64,000 bases of DNA from Haloechinothrix_A salitolerans (GCF_039544105.1 NZ_BAABLA010000118.1), one strand, 5' to 3'; positions 55,598 to 64,000 are shown, counted from the first letter of the stretch. Program-made: numbers and translations. The notes: a model not told the origin generated them from the letters alone.

Positions 55598-56710
55598 ATG
55601 ACGACTATCGTCCGACGCCACCTGTTCGGCCCCGGCCCAACCAATCCCTACCCGGAGGCGACCGAGGGGCTGGCCAGGCCGCTGCTGGGACACCTCGATC
55701 CGGTCTTCATCGACCTCATGGACGAGACCTGCGAGCGGCTGCGCGCGGTGTGGGATACCCGGAACGCGCGGACATTGCCGTTGTCGGCCACCGGATCGGC
55801 GGGGATGGAGGCGGCGTTCGTCAACACCGTCCGGCCTGGCGATGTCGTCGTGGTGGCGGTGAACGGGCTGTTCGGCCGACGCATGTGCGAGGTCGCGGCG
55901 CGATGCGGCGCCGAGGTGGTTCCCGTCGAGCATGCCTGGGGCAGCCCGGTCGATCCCGAGCGCGTCCTCGCCGCTCACTCCAACCCGTCGATCGTCGCCG
56001 CCGTGCACGCCGAGACGTCGACCGGAGTCTGCTCCGACATCGCCGAGCTCGGCGACGCGGTGCACGGCGCGAGCGACGCGCTGCTGCTCGTCGACGCGGT
56101 GACCTCCATCGGCGGCGTCGAGCTGCGGGCTGATGACTGGGGTATCGACGTCGGCTATGCCGGCACCCAGAAGTGCCTTGGGGTGGCACCGGGACTGGCG
56201 CCGTTCACGATCAGCGACCGCGCATTCGAGCGACGTGTCGAGCGGCCGCGGTCGTGGTATCTCGATCTCGGCCTGCTCGGCGGGTACGTCGGGGAGGCGG
56301 GAACCAACGCGTCCGGCGGTGCGCGGACCTATCACCACACCGCGCCTGTCGCCATGGTCAGCTCCTTGCACGACGGGCTCGGCCGGATCCTCGACGAGGG
56401 GCTCGACAACGTATGGGCACGACACGCGGAGGCCGGTGAAGCCCTGCGGAACGGGCTGGAGGGCCTCGGCCTCGAACTCTTCGCCGAGAAGGGCTACCGG
56501 CTTCCGAACCTGACTACGGTGAAGGTTCCGGACGGAGTCGACTCGGCGGCGGTGCGCCGGAAGCTGCTGGAGCGTTACGACATCGAGATCGGCGCGGGCG
56601 TCGGCGACTACGCGGCGTCGGTCTGGCGGATCGGCCTGATGGGACCCAATGCCAGTCCCGATGCTGTCGCGCTGATCCTGTCGGCGCTCGCGGAGACCCT
56701 CGGTCGGTGA
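55598..56710 (+). CDS. Class V aminotransferase, alanine/serine-glyoxylate type
   Basis: The 370-residue PLP enzyme has LFGPGPTNPYPEATEGL at the N-terminus, LSATGSAGMEAAFVN, HAETSTGVCSDIAEL, and the PLP lysine Lys192 in AGTQKCLG. It belongs to the AGXT group and is distinct from the SGAT at 29722 (the PLP region reads GTQKCLG instead of GSQKGLM). It might return glyoxylate to glycine or handle another amino donor. It stands alone, with the 22-bp repeat directly after its stop. Confidence 0.85.
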   Translation: MTTIVRRHLFGPGPTNPYPEATEGLARPLLGHLDPVFIDLMDETCERLRAVWDTRNARTLPLSATGSAGMEAAFVNTVRPGDVVVVAVNGLFGRRMCEVAARCGAEVVPVEHAWGSPVDPERVLAAHSNPSIVAAVHAETSTGVCSDIAELGDAVHGASDALLLVDAVTSIGGVELRADDWGIDVGYAGTQKCLGVAPGLAPFTISDRAFERRVERPRSWYLDLGLLGGYVGEAGTNASGGARTYHHTAPVAMVSSLHDGLGRILDEGLDNVWARHAEAGEALRNGLEGLGLELFAEKGYRLPNLTTVKVPDGVDSAAVRRKLLERYDIEIGAGVGDYAASVWRIGLMGPNASPDAVALILSALAETLGR

Positions 56711-56722
56711 GGGAGCTAAGAA

Positions 56723-56744
56723 GATCAACTGTGTGCCACGAGCG
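56723..56744 (+). repeat. 22-bp interspersed repeat, copy 2
   Basis: Identical in sequence and orientation to 7092-7113 (begins GATCAACTGT, ends GCCACGAGCG). It starts 13 bases after the aminotransferase stop. Immediately after it, GCGAAAACG and a distant CGTTTTCGC (about 56849) could pair. The 262-bp gap to the next gene holds no other clear signal. Confidence 0.7.
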
Positions 56745-56972
56745 AAAACGCAACAGCTTCGTCGACACGGAGACCTCGGGTGGATCCACCACCACTCAGC
56801 GCGTGGATCTGCCGGTACCTTCTGACCAACATCCACCTGCTGGTGTTCCGTTTTCGCGGCTCATCGGAGTGGGCCTAACGCTTCAGAACACGAACACCCT
56901 AACGGCGGAAGGCCCTGAAATCAGGATCAAGCCGGTGGGTACTCGTCGCGTGTTCTCGGGCGGTGGTGCCCA

Positions 56973-57197
56973 GTGAACCGCGAAGAGATCATCACCGGAC
57001 TAACCGACGCCCAGGCCGATGGGCTGGCCTGCGTCATCTGTGGACTGGACTACCTACTCACTCGTGGCTCCGTGTCCGTTCCTGTCGGCCGGTCGATGAC
57101 CGGCTCACAGGTGTTCGTCTGCATCGACCGCTGCGCCGAGCTGGCCGGAGTCGACCCGACGACGATGGGTCGCCGTGCGGGCGGTGGTCGCCGATGA
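56973..57197 (+). CDS. Small hypothetical protein of an actinobacterial integrated element
   Basis: The 74-residue protein has three cysteines (LACVICGLDY and VCIDRCAEL), spaced like a small zinc knuckle, and a basic tail GRRAGGGRR. Such proteins commonly sit before DUF2637 genes in actinobacterial conjugative elements. Its stop overlaps the next start as ATGA. Confidence 0.55.
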   Translation: MNREEIITGLTDAQADGLACVICGLDYLLTRGSVSVPVGRSMTGSQVFVCIDRCAELAGVDPTTMGRRAGGGRR

Positions 57198-57921
57198 CCG
57201 CCGCCACCGAGTCAAACGCCCAGACTCCTCGCGGGGATCGGGCGCTGTGGTTGCAGTGCGCCTGCACCGCGTTGGTTGCGCTGGGCGCTGCCTATGCCTC
57301 GTACCGGCACGGCCGGGAGTTCGCGTGCGGTTCGGCGCGGACGAGATCACAGCGGCGATCTGGCCGCTGATCGTGGACGGCATGTTGATGACAGCCACGG
57401 TGGAGCTGTGGAAGACCGGACACCACGCACGCAGGCGCGGCGGCGGTCAGTGGTCGGCGTGGCTGTTGTTCCTGTTCGGGGTCTCCCTCTCGCTCTGCGC
57501 CAACGTGGCCGCCGCGCCGGAGCTGAGTGTGCTGGCGGTCGCGGTTGCCGCCTGCCCGCCGCTGGCATTGCTGCTGTCGGTCGAGCTGCTGAACCGCGCG
57601 CTCAAGCGCCGCCACGCCGAGACCACCAACGAGACCCGAAACGAGACCACCGAGACCGGCGACGGGACCGAACGGCCGGTAAGGCTCTCGCTGGTCTCGG
57701 GCCAGTCCCGCCAGCAGACCCAGCCGACAGCGGAACAACGGATGTGGGCCTACTACCAGACCGAGTGGACCAAGGGCCGCACGCCGACCGGCGCGGAGCT
57801 GGACCGGATCGCCGGAACGAACAACTATGGCCGCCGAATCCTGCGGCGTTGGAAGGGCGAGGGACGGATATCCGGTGGGGCTGCGCTGACGCGGGACGAG
57901 AGGAAGGCGATCGGGGCTTAG
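57194..57921 (+). pseudogene. DUF2637 membrane protein, frameshifted
   Basis: The first frame gives MTAATESNAQTPRGDRALWL and a membrane segment CTALVALGAAYASYRHGREFA. The family pattern continues only after a shift near 57326-57330, in another frame, as RFGADEITAAIWPLIVDGMLMTATVELW, further membrane segments, and a soluble C-terminal part with a Q-rich linker and a helix-turn-helix-like tail (AELDRIAGTNNYGRRILRRW). DUF2637 (SpdB-like) proteins belong to transfer regions of pSAM2-like elements. The break could be a real mutation or a sequencing error. Confidence 0.7.
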
Positions 57922-57930
57922 AGTGACCTT

Positions 57931-58832
57931 GTGGGCTTCCTCGAAACGAACGGCGCTCCTCTGATCACGGATGGTGGTTTGGCGACCGAGCTTGAGGCGC
58001 GCGGGCATGATCTCTCGGACCCTTTGTGGTCGGCGCGGTTGTTGGTGGACGCTCCCGAGGAGATCAAGGCCGCTCACCTGGCGTTCTTCCGCGCGGGCGC
58101 CATGATCGCGACGACGGCGAGCTACCAGGCATCCTTCGATGGCTTCGCGGAGCGGGGCATCGGGGGGATGACGCTGGTCGGTTGTTGCGGCGCAGCGTCG
58201 AGCTGGCGCAGGCTGCCCGCGCTGAGATGGCCGATGACGGGCGTGAGGGGTGGGTGGCGGCCTCGCTCGGCCCGTATGGTGCAGCCTTGGCCGATGGGTC
58301 GGAGTATCGGGGCCGCTACGGGTTGAGCGTGGCTGAGTTGGCGGCATGGCACCGTCCCCGCCTGGAGGTGCTGGCGGACGCGGGGCCGGATGTGCTGGCG
58401 CTGGAGACGGTGCCGGACATCGACGAGGCGGAAGCGTTGGTGATCGTGGTTTCCGGGATCGGCATTCCTGCGTGGCTGACATACAACATCGACGGGGATC
58501 GCACGCGCGCCGGGCAACCGATGGCGGAGGCATTCGCGCTCGCCAGAGATGTGCCGGAGGTTGTGGCAGTGGGCGTCAACTGTTGTGCCCCGTCCGACGT
58601 GCCAGCCGCGATCGCCACGGCACGTGAAGTGACCGGGAAGCCGGTGATCGTCTATCCGAACAGCGGCGAGGGCTGGGATGCGCAGCGCCGGACGTGGCTG
58701 GGACCGTCGCGGTATTCCGCAGTGCAAGCCCGGCAGTGGGTGGCTGACGGTGCACGGATCGTGGGCGGGTGTTGCCGAGTGCACCCGGCTGATATCGGCA
58801 ACATCGCTCGGGCTGTGGTCGGCGCGGGTTAG
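57931..58832 (+). pseudogene. Homocysteine S-methyltransferase, frameshifted at a G tract
   Basis: The first frame reads FLETNGAPLITDGGLATELEARGHDLSDPLWSARLL and ASYQASFDGFAERGIGG. After a run of six G (58162-58167) the protein continues in another frame as LLRRSVELAQAARAEMADDGREGWVAASLGPYGA through to the zinc-binding VNCCAPSD and GGCCRVHP. All catalytic elements (NCC and GGCC cysteines) survive, so a single base change would restore a 300-residue MmuM-type enzyme. It transfers a methyl group from S-methylmethionine or SAM to homocysteine. Confidence 0.8.
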
Positions 58833-60139
58833 TGCCCGTATCCGGCGTCGACCAGGATGCTCCGGAGCTGGCAGGCTGCGTCGCGGACTGAGGGCTTGGC
58901 GTGGGTGACGTCGAGCTGATCGAGCGCGCCCAAGAGGGTGGTTGCGGTTCGGGTTGAGCCGACCTCGTCGACGTAAGGCATGACGCGCTCGATCGTTTGG
59001 TCTGCGTCCCGCCACGCTTGCGCACGAATCTGCGCGTTGAGCAGGGAGGCGAGGTGGTTGTAGCGGCGTCGCACTTCACGGCCTGGGGTGACCTCGATGG
59101 AGGCTTGGAAGGTGTCGGCCGCCTGGTTCCAGTCGGCCGAGTCCGCCTGGATCATGGCTTCGTGCCAGGCCAACTCTTGGTCGTTGATCCACCAGGCCCA
59201 TGCCGGGTCGTCGTCGCGTACACCGTCCAGGTACAGGGAGTGGGCTTGGCGGAACGTGCGTTCGGCCGTGGTCTCGTCACCTGCCAGCGCCAGTGCGCGG
59301 GCTTCGCGGGTCCGAAAGAGGGCTTCCAGCCGGGGCGAGAGCGTGTTGGTTTCCAGCACCATGCGCGCGATACGCAGGGCTTCCACGGGACGGCCGAGGT
59401 GACCGGCGTGCATGGACATGTTCTGCAAGATCAGCAGCTCCATGCTGTGGTCCCCGGCCAAGCGGGACAGGTGCAGGGCTTCGTGGTTGATGCGGCGCAC
59501 GAGATCGTGTTTGCCCGCGTCGTAGAGCAGCCACCCCGTGACTTCGCCGAGTTCGCCGGCTGCGGCGTACAGGTCGCGTTCGATGCTGGGGTCGCACTGG
59601 CTGGCCCCGAGTTTGCGGTGAACCGAGCGGAAGAGCTGGAGGGCGACCCCGGAGGACTGGTCGCCGCCGAACTGGATATCGAGGTCAACAAGCTCGCCGA
59701 TGCGGCTACGCAACGTTTCGACGTAACCGCTGTCGAGCCGGACGGAAGGCGTGGGGGGATCGACCAGTCCCACAGTGTCGATCATTGGTGACGCAGGCGC
59801 GGGAGCGGCGTGCCCGTTCGTGCTCAGCGATTTGGCGCGCGCTCGGGCCTGCGCGAGTCGTGTTTGCTGTTCCTGCTGATCGTGGGCTTGTTTGGCAGCT
59901 ACCAGGTCGTGGAAGGCCGCCAGTAGCACGCCGTCTGCCCCTACCGCGTCGTCGCACGCTTGCCAGAACCGTTCGTCGGCGCGGGCGCGTCCCTTCTCGA
60001 TGTGGGTCACCGTCGTGCGGTCGCAGAACGCGGCCTTGGCCAGTTGCCTTTGGGTCAGGTCGGCGGCCTGCCGGAACGCGGCGAGCTGTTCGCCCAGGGC
60101 GCGCCGCTGCTGGGCGATGGTCTCGGGTTCGCGGGCCAT
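58829..60139 (-). CDS. XRE family regulator with TPR-like helical domain
   Basis: The 436-residue protein has an N-terminal helix-turn-helix at about 12-60 (LGEQLAAFRQAADLTQRQLAKAAFCDRTTVTHIEKGRARADERFW) and long helical repeats of the TPR kind over about 150-430. This type is abundant in Pseudonocardiaceae and Streptomyces. The ATG at 60139 follows GGAAGAG. It is convergent with the methyltransferase remnant and divergent from the small gene at 60411. The intergenic region contains ACGCACATC twice (60219 and 60231), possibly its binding sites. Confidence 0.85.
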   Translation of the reverse strand: MAREPETIAQQRRALGEQLAAFRQAADLTQRQLAKAAFCDRTTVTHIEKGRARADERFWQACDDAVGADGVLLAAFHDLVAAKQAHDQQEQQTRLAQARARAKSLSTNGHAAPAPASPMIDTVGLVDPPTPSVRLDSGYVETLRSRIGELVDLDIQFGGDQSSGVALQLFRSVHRKLGASQCDPSIERDLYAAAGELGEVTGWLLYDAGKHDLVRRINHEALHLSRLAGDHSMELLILQNMSMHAGHLGRPVEALRIARMVLETNTLSPRLEALFRTREARALALAGDETTAERTFRQAHSLYLDGVRDDDPAWAWWINDQELAWHEAMIQADSADWNQAADTFQASIEVTPGREVRRRYNHLASLLNAQIRAQAWRDADQTIERVMPYVDEVGSTRTATTLLGALDQLDVTHAKPSVRDAACQLRSILVDAGYGH

Positions 60140-60410
60140 GTCGATCACTCTTCCGAGTGTCCATGGGGGTGCTGACTAGATCAGCATAACGGCTGGTGGC
60201 TGCCGGTGTGGCTGTTGCACGCACATCGTGACGCACATCCGGACCCACCCGGTTCCCTGATCGTCAAGGCACCTGGTGTTGGGAAACGCCCGACCCCCGA
60301 CCGGGCACATCGAGCGCAACCCCGATCGAGTAGCGCTCGGTGGCTCCCCGCCCCAGCGCCAGGTGCCGCCCAAGACCGCGAACGCAAGAGACGGGAGTGG
60401 GTGGCTGGAC

Positions 60411-60620
60411 ATGGCAACTCTTCTGGCGGTCACGCCGGAGCCGAGCACCGGTGAGCGCCGCGCCGTGCCGGAACCGGTATTGCTCTACGAGCTGATCTGC
60501 TTGGCGCTACTGCTGCATCGGCCCGGTGGTGCGAGACCGGACACCCATTGCGACCAATGCGGCAAGCCGTGGCCGTGTTCGCAAGTGCGGCTGGCCTGTC
60601 GGCTTCGGGAGGGGTTCTGA
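60411..60620 (+). CDS. Small hypothetical protein with CxxC motif
   Basis: The 69-residue product has CDQCGKPWPC, a zinc-ribbon-like cluster with W-P-C that is common in small actinobacterial proteins near XRE/TPR regulators. No strong ribosome-binding site is visible; the frame is open further upstream. Function unknown. Confidence 0.5.
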   Translation: MATLLAVTPEPSTGERRAVPEPVLLYELICLALLLHRPGGARPDTHCDQCGKPWPCSQVRLACRLREGF

Positions 60621-60624
60621 AGCC

Positions 60625-61125
60625 ATGAACGAGTTCAGCTATGGGCCGTTGGATCAACGTATCGGGGAGTTGGAGCGCCTGTTGTCGACGCCGCCGATCT
60701 TCCGATCGGTGCCCACCGGACGTCCCGTGGTGTATGGCTACATCCGTTCAAGCCATCGTCGTGCCCGGTATGTCCGTGCCTGCCGAAGAGTGCTGGAGCG
60801 GTTCTGCTGGCAAGAGCGGCTGCGGCTGTGTGGGGTGTTCGTCGACTACGGCATCGCGGGCGACGTGGTGATCCGCCCAGGGCTTTCCGGATTGTGCGAT
60901 GTATTGCGGCTGCCAGATTCGTTTGCGGCGGTCACCATCAGCGCCGCGCACCTGGCGTCGGACGCGACGATTGCTGACGCGCTCACGCATCGTCTCCGGG
61001 CAACCGGCGCACGGTTGCTGGTCGTTCACCCGAAGCCGCCTCCCGAGTGTGACGCAAGCGCGGAATCCTCCGGTGGCTCCGACACCGGGCAACGGGCGGA
61101 ATCGAACCGCGTGCGCGACATCTGA
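60625..61125 (+). CDS. Resolvase-like N-terminal domain protein
   Basis: The 166-residue product has a segment PVVYGYIRSSHRRARYVRACRRVLERFCW that recalls the start of serine recombinases (V-x-Y-x-R-x-S). A Rossmann-like arrangement with AAVTISAAHLASDATIADALTHRLRATGARLLVVHP follows. The recombinase and zinc-ribbon domains of a large serine integrase are absent. It may be a fragment, a regulatory relative, or a stand-alone domain. GGAGGGG precedes the ATG. Confidence 0.5.
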   Translation: MNEFSYGPLDQRIGELERLLSTPPIFRSVPTGRPVVYGYIRSSHRRARYVRACRRVLERFCWQERLRLCGVFVDYGIAGDVVIRPGLSGLCDVLRLPDSFAAVTISAAHLASDATIADALTHRLRATGARLLVVHPKPPPECDASAESSGGSDTGQRAESNRVRDI

Positions 61126-61157
61126 CGTGCGTGCTCGCGGTCTCGACGTGATGTGCC

Positions 61158-61640
61158 GTGAACGGCTGGGCATGCCTTGCGCTGACACCCCTCGCGGCGT
61201 TGCTGCTGTGGATCGCGTAGTGGTCCTGGTCGGCCTGGCGCAAAGAGGTCCGCGCGGCCAAGGCCGCTGCACACTTCGCCCGGTTCTACCTACCCTCGGA
61301 AACCGCTGAGCCCGTGCGGACAGCGATGGGTAAGCACCACCTTTCCGAACCGGACGACACGCCGGGCTGGCCCACCGTCGACCCGGACGAGCCGGTGGAG
61401 GAAGTCACCCCCGTACGGCCGTATGTCCAGGACCTTCTGTCCACCTCGGTGATGCCACGGCTGGTCCTCGCCGATGACACCCCCACCCTCCCGAGCGCGG
61501 TCACGCGGGCAGGTCTGGAGGCGCTGGAAATCGGCAGCTCCGACGACCCAGAACACGATAAGTATTCGCAGCAATCTCCCCAGTTACGACAAGATCGACG
61601 ACCACAGGGACCGGGGCGTGACGACGTACGCGCCCACCCG
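61158..61640 (+). pseudogene. ORF interrupted by an in-frame amber codon, next to IS110
   Basis: From GTG 61158 the frame reads VNGWACLALTPLAALLLWIA, a membrane segment, then TAG at 61218-61220, and continues in the same frame as WSWSAWRKEVRAAKAAAHFARFYLP and an acidic tail (EPDDTPGWPTVDPDEPVEEVTPV). This looks like one membrane-anchored protein with a nonsense mutation. The C-terminal end is unclear because the IS110 element begins near 61640-61667. Confidence 0.45.
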
Positions 61641-63130
61641 CCGAAAGACATCCCAGGAGCTGAAATGTCAAGCGGCAACGTTCTCGACGTGATGCGACCA
61701 GGCGGTCGTCTCGTCGTAGAGGGTGGCGCTCTTCAGGCAGCCGTGCAGGATGCCCACCAGTCGGTTGGCCAGCTGACGCAGCGCCGGGTTGTGGCCGACA
61801 CCGCGGGCGCGTTGGCGGTCGTAGTAGGCCCGGGCACCGGGCGAGGCTTTCAGTGCGGCGAACGCCTGGGTCATCAATGCGTCGATGAGCCGGTCGTTGT
61901 GAATGAACCGGGCCAGGGCCACCTTTCTCTTGCCGGATGCCTTGGTGATCGGGCTGGTGCCGGCGTAGTTCTTGCGGGCCTTGGCGGTGGTGTAGCGGTG
62001 TGGGTCGTCCCCGAACTCTGCGAGCACCCGGGCACCGAGCACCGCTCCCATACCGGGCTGGGAGGCGATGATCTCAGCGGCCGGGTGCTGCCCAAAATGG
62101 GCCTCCACCTGCCCTTGCAGGGTCTTGACCTGATCGGTGAGCACGCTGATGACCGCGATCAGGGACTGGATGGAGGCGGCGTAGGCGGCAGCCACGATCT
62201 CGGGCTGGCCCAGGTGCTCGGTGCGCAGCGCCGCCTGGATCGCCGCCGCCTTCTCGGCGACGTTACGACGGCGAGCGCGCTTGAGCGCGGCGCTGATCTG
62301 CGTGATCGTCAATCGGGCGGCCTGCGCCGAGGTCGGAGCTTTCGCCAGCAACTCCAGGGCCTCGGCGGCGTCGAGGTCCTCGAACGCCTCCAGCGCGGCG
62401 GGAAAGTAGTCCCGCAGCGCGTGCCGCAGCCGCTGGGTGTGGCGGGTGCGTTCCCAGATCAGCGTCTTGTGGGTGCGGGCCACCACCTTGACCGCCTCGG
62501 CCCGCGCGCTGTCCCCCGCGACCGGGCGCAGCTCGTGGGAATGGGTGCGGACCATGTCGGCCAGCACGTGGGCGTCACCGGCGTCGCTTTTGGCCCCCGA
62601 GACCCCCAGCCGACGCCGGAACTCCGCTGCCTGCAAAGGATTGACCGCCATGACCGTATAGCCGGCCGCGACCAACGCAGCCACCCACGGCCCACGGTCG
62701 GTCTCGATCCCGATCACCACCTCCGCGTCCTCGTCGTCGGTCTCGCCGAGCTGATGGCCGATCATCATGTGCAGCCGAGCCATCCCGGCCACACCCTCCG
62801 GAAGCCGGGCTTTCGCCAGGCGGCGACCCGAGGCGTCCATCAACTCGATGTCGTGATGGTCCTCGGCCCAGTCATCTCCCACGAGCAGCCGCAACGATCC
62901 TCCCGCATTCGAAATCGATCACCGTGCGCAGCCAGCGGGAGAACCATCAGCGACCTAATCACGCAGTGCTCACACCACACGGATGGGCACGACATCCCAG
63001 CAGCGATCACTTCTCCCGACCTACCCGCAGGGGCACTGTCTTTCGTCAGGACTCGAAGTCCAGGACACCAGAGTGCTCACCTGCCGGCCGGCTACCACCA
63101 GGAGTGTGCCGGATGGCTCACTCCCAGAAC
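61640..63130 (-). mobile_element. IS110 family element (approximate limits)
   Basis: The transposase and its flanks form an IS110-type unit. The left boundary is estimated from where the coding potential of the interrupted ORF stops, the right one from the epimerase start. IS110 elements lack terminal inverted repeats, so the ends cannot be fixed by eye. Confidence 0.45.
61668..62894 (-). CDS. IS110 family transposase (DEDD)
   Basis: The 408-residue protein has the IS110 layout: an N-terminal RuvC-like DEDD domain (VGDDWAEDHHDI, VVIGIETDRGPW, SGAKSDAGDAHVLADM) and a C-terminal Tnp20 domain (IIASQPGMGAVLGARVLAEFGD, YAGTSPITKASGKR). It starts at TTG 62894 after GGGAGGA, or at GTG 62882. It appears intact. 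The 249 bp upstream of it on the minus strand are noncoding, as expected for a bridge-RNA end. Confidence 0.9.
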   Translation of the reverse strand: MRLLVGDDWAEDHHDIELMDASGRRLAKARLPEGVAGMARLHMMIGHQLGETDDEDAEVVIGIETDRGPWVAALVAAGYTVMAVNPLQAAEFRRRLGVSGAKSDAGDAHVLADMVRTHSHELRPVAGDSARAEAVKVVARTHKTLIWERTRHTQRLRHALRDYFPAALEAFEDLDAAEALELLAKAPTSAQAARLTITQISAALKRARRRNVAEKAAAIQAALRTEHLGQPEIVAAAYAASIQSLIAVISVLTDQVKTLQGQVEAHFGQHPAAEIIASQPGMGAVLGARVLAEFGDDPHRYTTAKARKNYAGTSPITKASGKRKVALARFIHNDRLIDALMTQAFAALKASPGARAYYDRQRARGVGHNPALRQLANRLVGILHGCLKSATLYDETTAWSHHVENVAA

Positions 63131-63143
63131 TGATTAGGACGCC
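62895..63143 (-). other. Noncoding left end of IS110, candidate bridge RNA region
   Basis: In IS110 elements the noncoding end upstream of the transposase is transcribed as a structured bridge RNA that pairs with donor and target DNA. This 249-bp stretch has no credible ORF and sits in that position. The structure was not folded here, so the call rests on position and family knowledge. Confidence 0.35.
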
Positions 63144-64000
63144 ATGCTCTCGACGACCAGTGACAAGACGCCTCGCACCGTGCTCGTCACCGGGGCCGCC
63201 GGTCTCATCGGCGTGCCCGTGGTGAGATGCCTTCGCGCCCAGGGCTTTCGTGTCGTGGCAGTAGACGACGGCAGCGCCGGAACCCTGCACCGGCTGGACG
63301 AATTCGCCGACAGCGCCGAGGTACGCGTTCGGGTCCTCAATATTCGCCATCGCGCTGAGTTCATTCGACTGATGATGACCGCACGTCCGTGGGGTGTGAT
63401 GCATCTGGCCGCACGGCACTTCATCCCTGACTGCGAGACATCGCCCGCCGAAACCTTGGACATCAACGTCATGGGCACACAGAACGTGTTGGATGCCTGC
63501 GCCGTCCGTCCGCCGCAACGGCTGCTGTTCGCGTCGACCGCTGACGTGTACGCGCCGAGCGAGAGCCCGCATGGCGAGGACGATCGCGTGGGACCGCAGG
63601 GCGTGTACGGCTGGTCCAAACTGCTGGGCGAACGGTTGGTGTGCGATCAGGCCCACCGGCTCGGCCACTGCGAATCCGTGGTAGCGCGGCTGTTCAATGT
63701 GTACGGTCCTGGCGATCCACATCCCCACCTGCTGCCCGAGATTCTGCGGCAGGCGCGACGCGGACGGGTTCTGCATCTCGGGGACCTCGACGAGGCACGT
63801 GACTTCGTTTACGTCGATGACGTTGCTGAGGCATTGGTCGTCTTGCTGCGCAGGGCTGAGCCGGCTGTCGTCAACGTCGGCACGGGGACTCCGGTGTCTG
63901 GTCGTGAACTGGTGGACCTGGTTGCCAGCCTGACCGGCCGGCACCTGGAAACACGGGTGGACTCGACCCGGCTCCGTCGCCGCTCACGGCCGGTGTCGTG
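63144..64000 (+). CDS. NAD-dependent epimerase/dehydratase, partial
   Basis: The frame runs off the window end after 285 codons. VLVTGAAGLIGVPVVRCL gives the GxxGxxG NAD-binding motif, FASTADVYAPSES the catalytic Ser/Thr, and YGWSKLLGERL the Tyr-x3-Lys. FNVYGPGDPHPHLLPEILRQARRG and LGDLDEARDFVYVDDVAEALV are typical of sugar-nucleotide epimerases. It follows the IS110 element and may start a cell-surface or antibiotic sugar locus beyond the edge. Confidence 0.85.
   Translation, partial: MLSTTSDKTPRTVLVTGAAGLIGVPVVRCLRAQGFRVVAVDDGSAGTLHRLDEFADSAEVRVRVLNIRHRAEFIRLMMTARPWGVMHLAARHFIPDCETSPAETLDINVMGTQNVLDACAVRPPQRLLFASTADVYAPSESPHGEDDRVGPQGVYGWSKLLGERLVCDQAHRLGHCESVVARLFNVYGPGDPHPHLLPEILRQARRGRVLHLGDLDEARDFVYVDDVAEALVVLLRRAEPAVVNVGTGTPVSGRELVDLVASLTGRHLETRVDSTRLRRRSRPVS

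Noticed and set aside
56707..56976. 89-residue frame after the aminotransferase
   Set aside because: It begins inside the previous stop region and has no motif, ribosome-binding site or sensible composition.
61099..61115. T-arm-like sequence GGAATCGAACC on the minus-strand tRNA sense
   Set aside because: No matching acceptor, D or anticodon arms could be laid out around it, and it lies inside the resolvase-like gene. I found no complete tRNA.

Overview
This window is high-GC DNA from a filamentous actinomycete, most likely of the order Pseudonocardiales. The evidence is the GC-rich third codon positions, frequent GTG starts, an F420-type LLM oxidoreductase, AfsR-like and XRE/TPR regulators, a DUF2637 protein typical of actinobacterial elements, and an IS110 transposase. 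No genus is assigned.

The first 41 kb look like a chromosomal C1 (methylotrophy) island. Positions 2.4-13 kb carry folD, a trimethylamine monooxygenase (tmm) and a trimethylamine N-oxide demethylase (tdm). They also carry a 5-formyl-THF cyclo-ligase, an IclR regulator, an FAD oxidoreductase paired with a glutamine-amidotransferase-like hydrolase, a P450 and an alpha/beta hydrolase. Positions 13.6-26.8 kb carry the N-methylglutamate pathway. On the minus strand lies mgdA-mgdB-mgdCD-fhs, where the SoxA-like and SoxG-like subunits are fused into one polypeptide. On the plus strand lies gmaS-mgsA-mgsB-mgsC plus one unrecognised gene. A divergent XRE-cupin regulator sits between the two arms.

Positions 28.7-40.5 kb carry nearly every dedicated enzyme of the serine cycle. 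One operon reads metF-like, serine-glyoxylate aminotransferase, malyl-CoA lyase, malate thiokinase beta and alpha, hydroxypyruvate reductase, glycerate 2-kinase. A convergent operon carries serine hydroxymethyltransferase and PEP carboxylase. Read together: trimethylamine goes to TMAO, dimethylamine, methylamine, gamma-glutamylmethylamide, N-methylglutamate and finally methylene-THF. Methylene-THF is then oxidised through FolD and Fhs or assimilated through GlyA and the serine cycle. The dimethylamine step has no recognisable enzyme here. A 23-bp sequence motif is shared by the folD/tmm, mgdA, gmaS and metF upstream regions and may define a regulon.

Positions 41-56.7 kb hold accessory catabolism: an FAD oxidoreductase, an SMP-30 protein, a complete CoA-linked beta-oxidation set (thiolase, two MaoC-type proteins, SDR, acyl-CoA dehydrogenase, acyl-CoA synthetase, CaiB-type CoA transferase), an LLM oxidoreductase and a double-domain TetR regulator. 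A GMC oxidoreductase with a Tat-exported partner and a second class V aminotransferase follow.

Positions 56.7-63.1 kb look like a decaying integrated element: a frameshifted DUF2637 gene, a frameshifted homocysteine S-methyltransferase, an XRE/TPR regulator, small proteins, a resolvase-like fragment, an amber-interrupted ORF and an IS110 element. The window opens inside an NB-ARC-type regulator and closes inside an NAD-dependent epimerase. I saw no complete tRNA, rRNA or CRISPR array.
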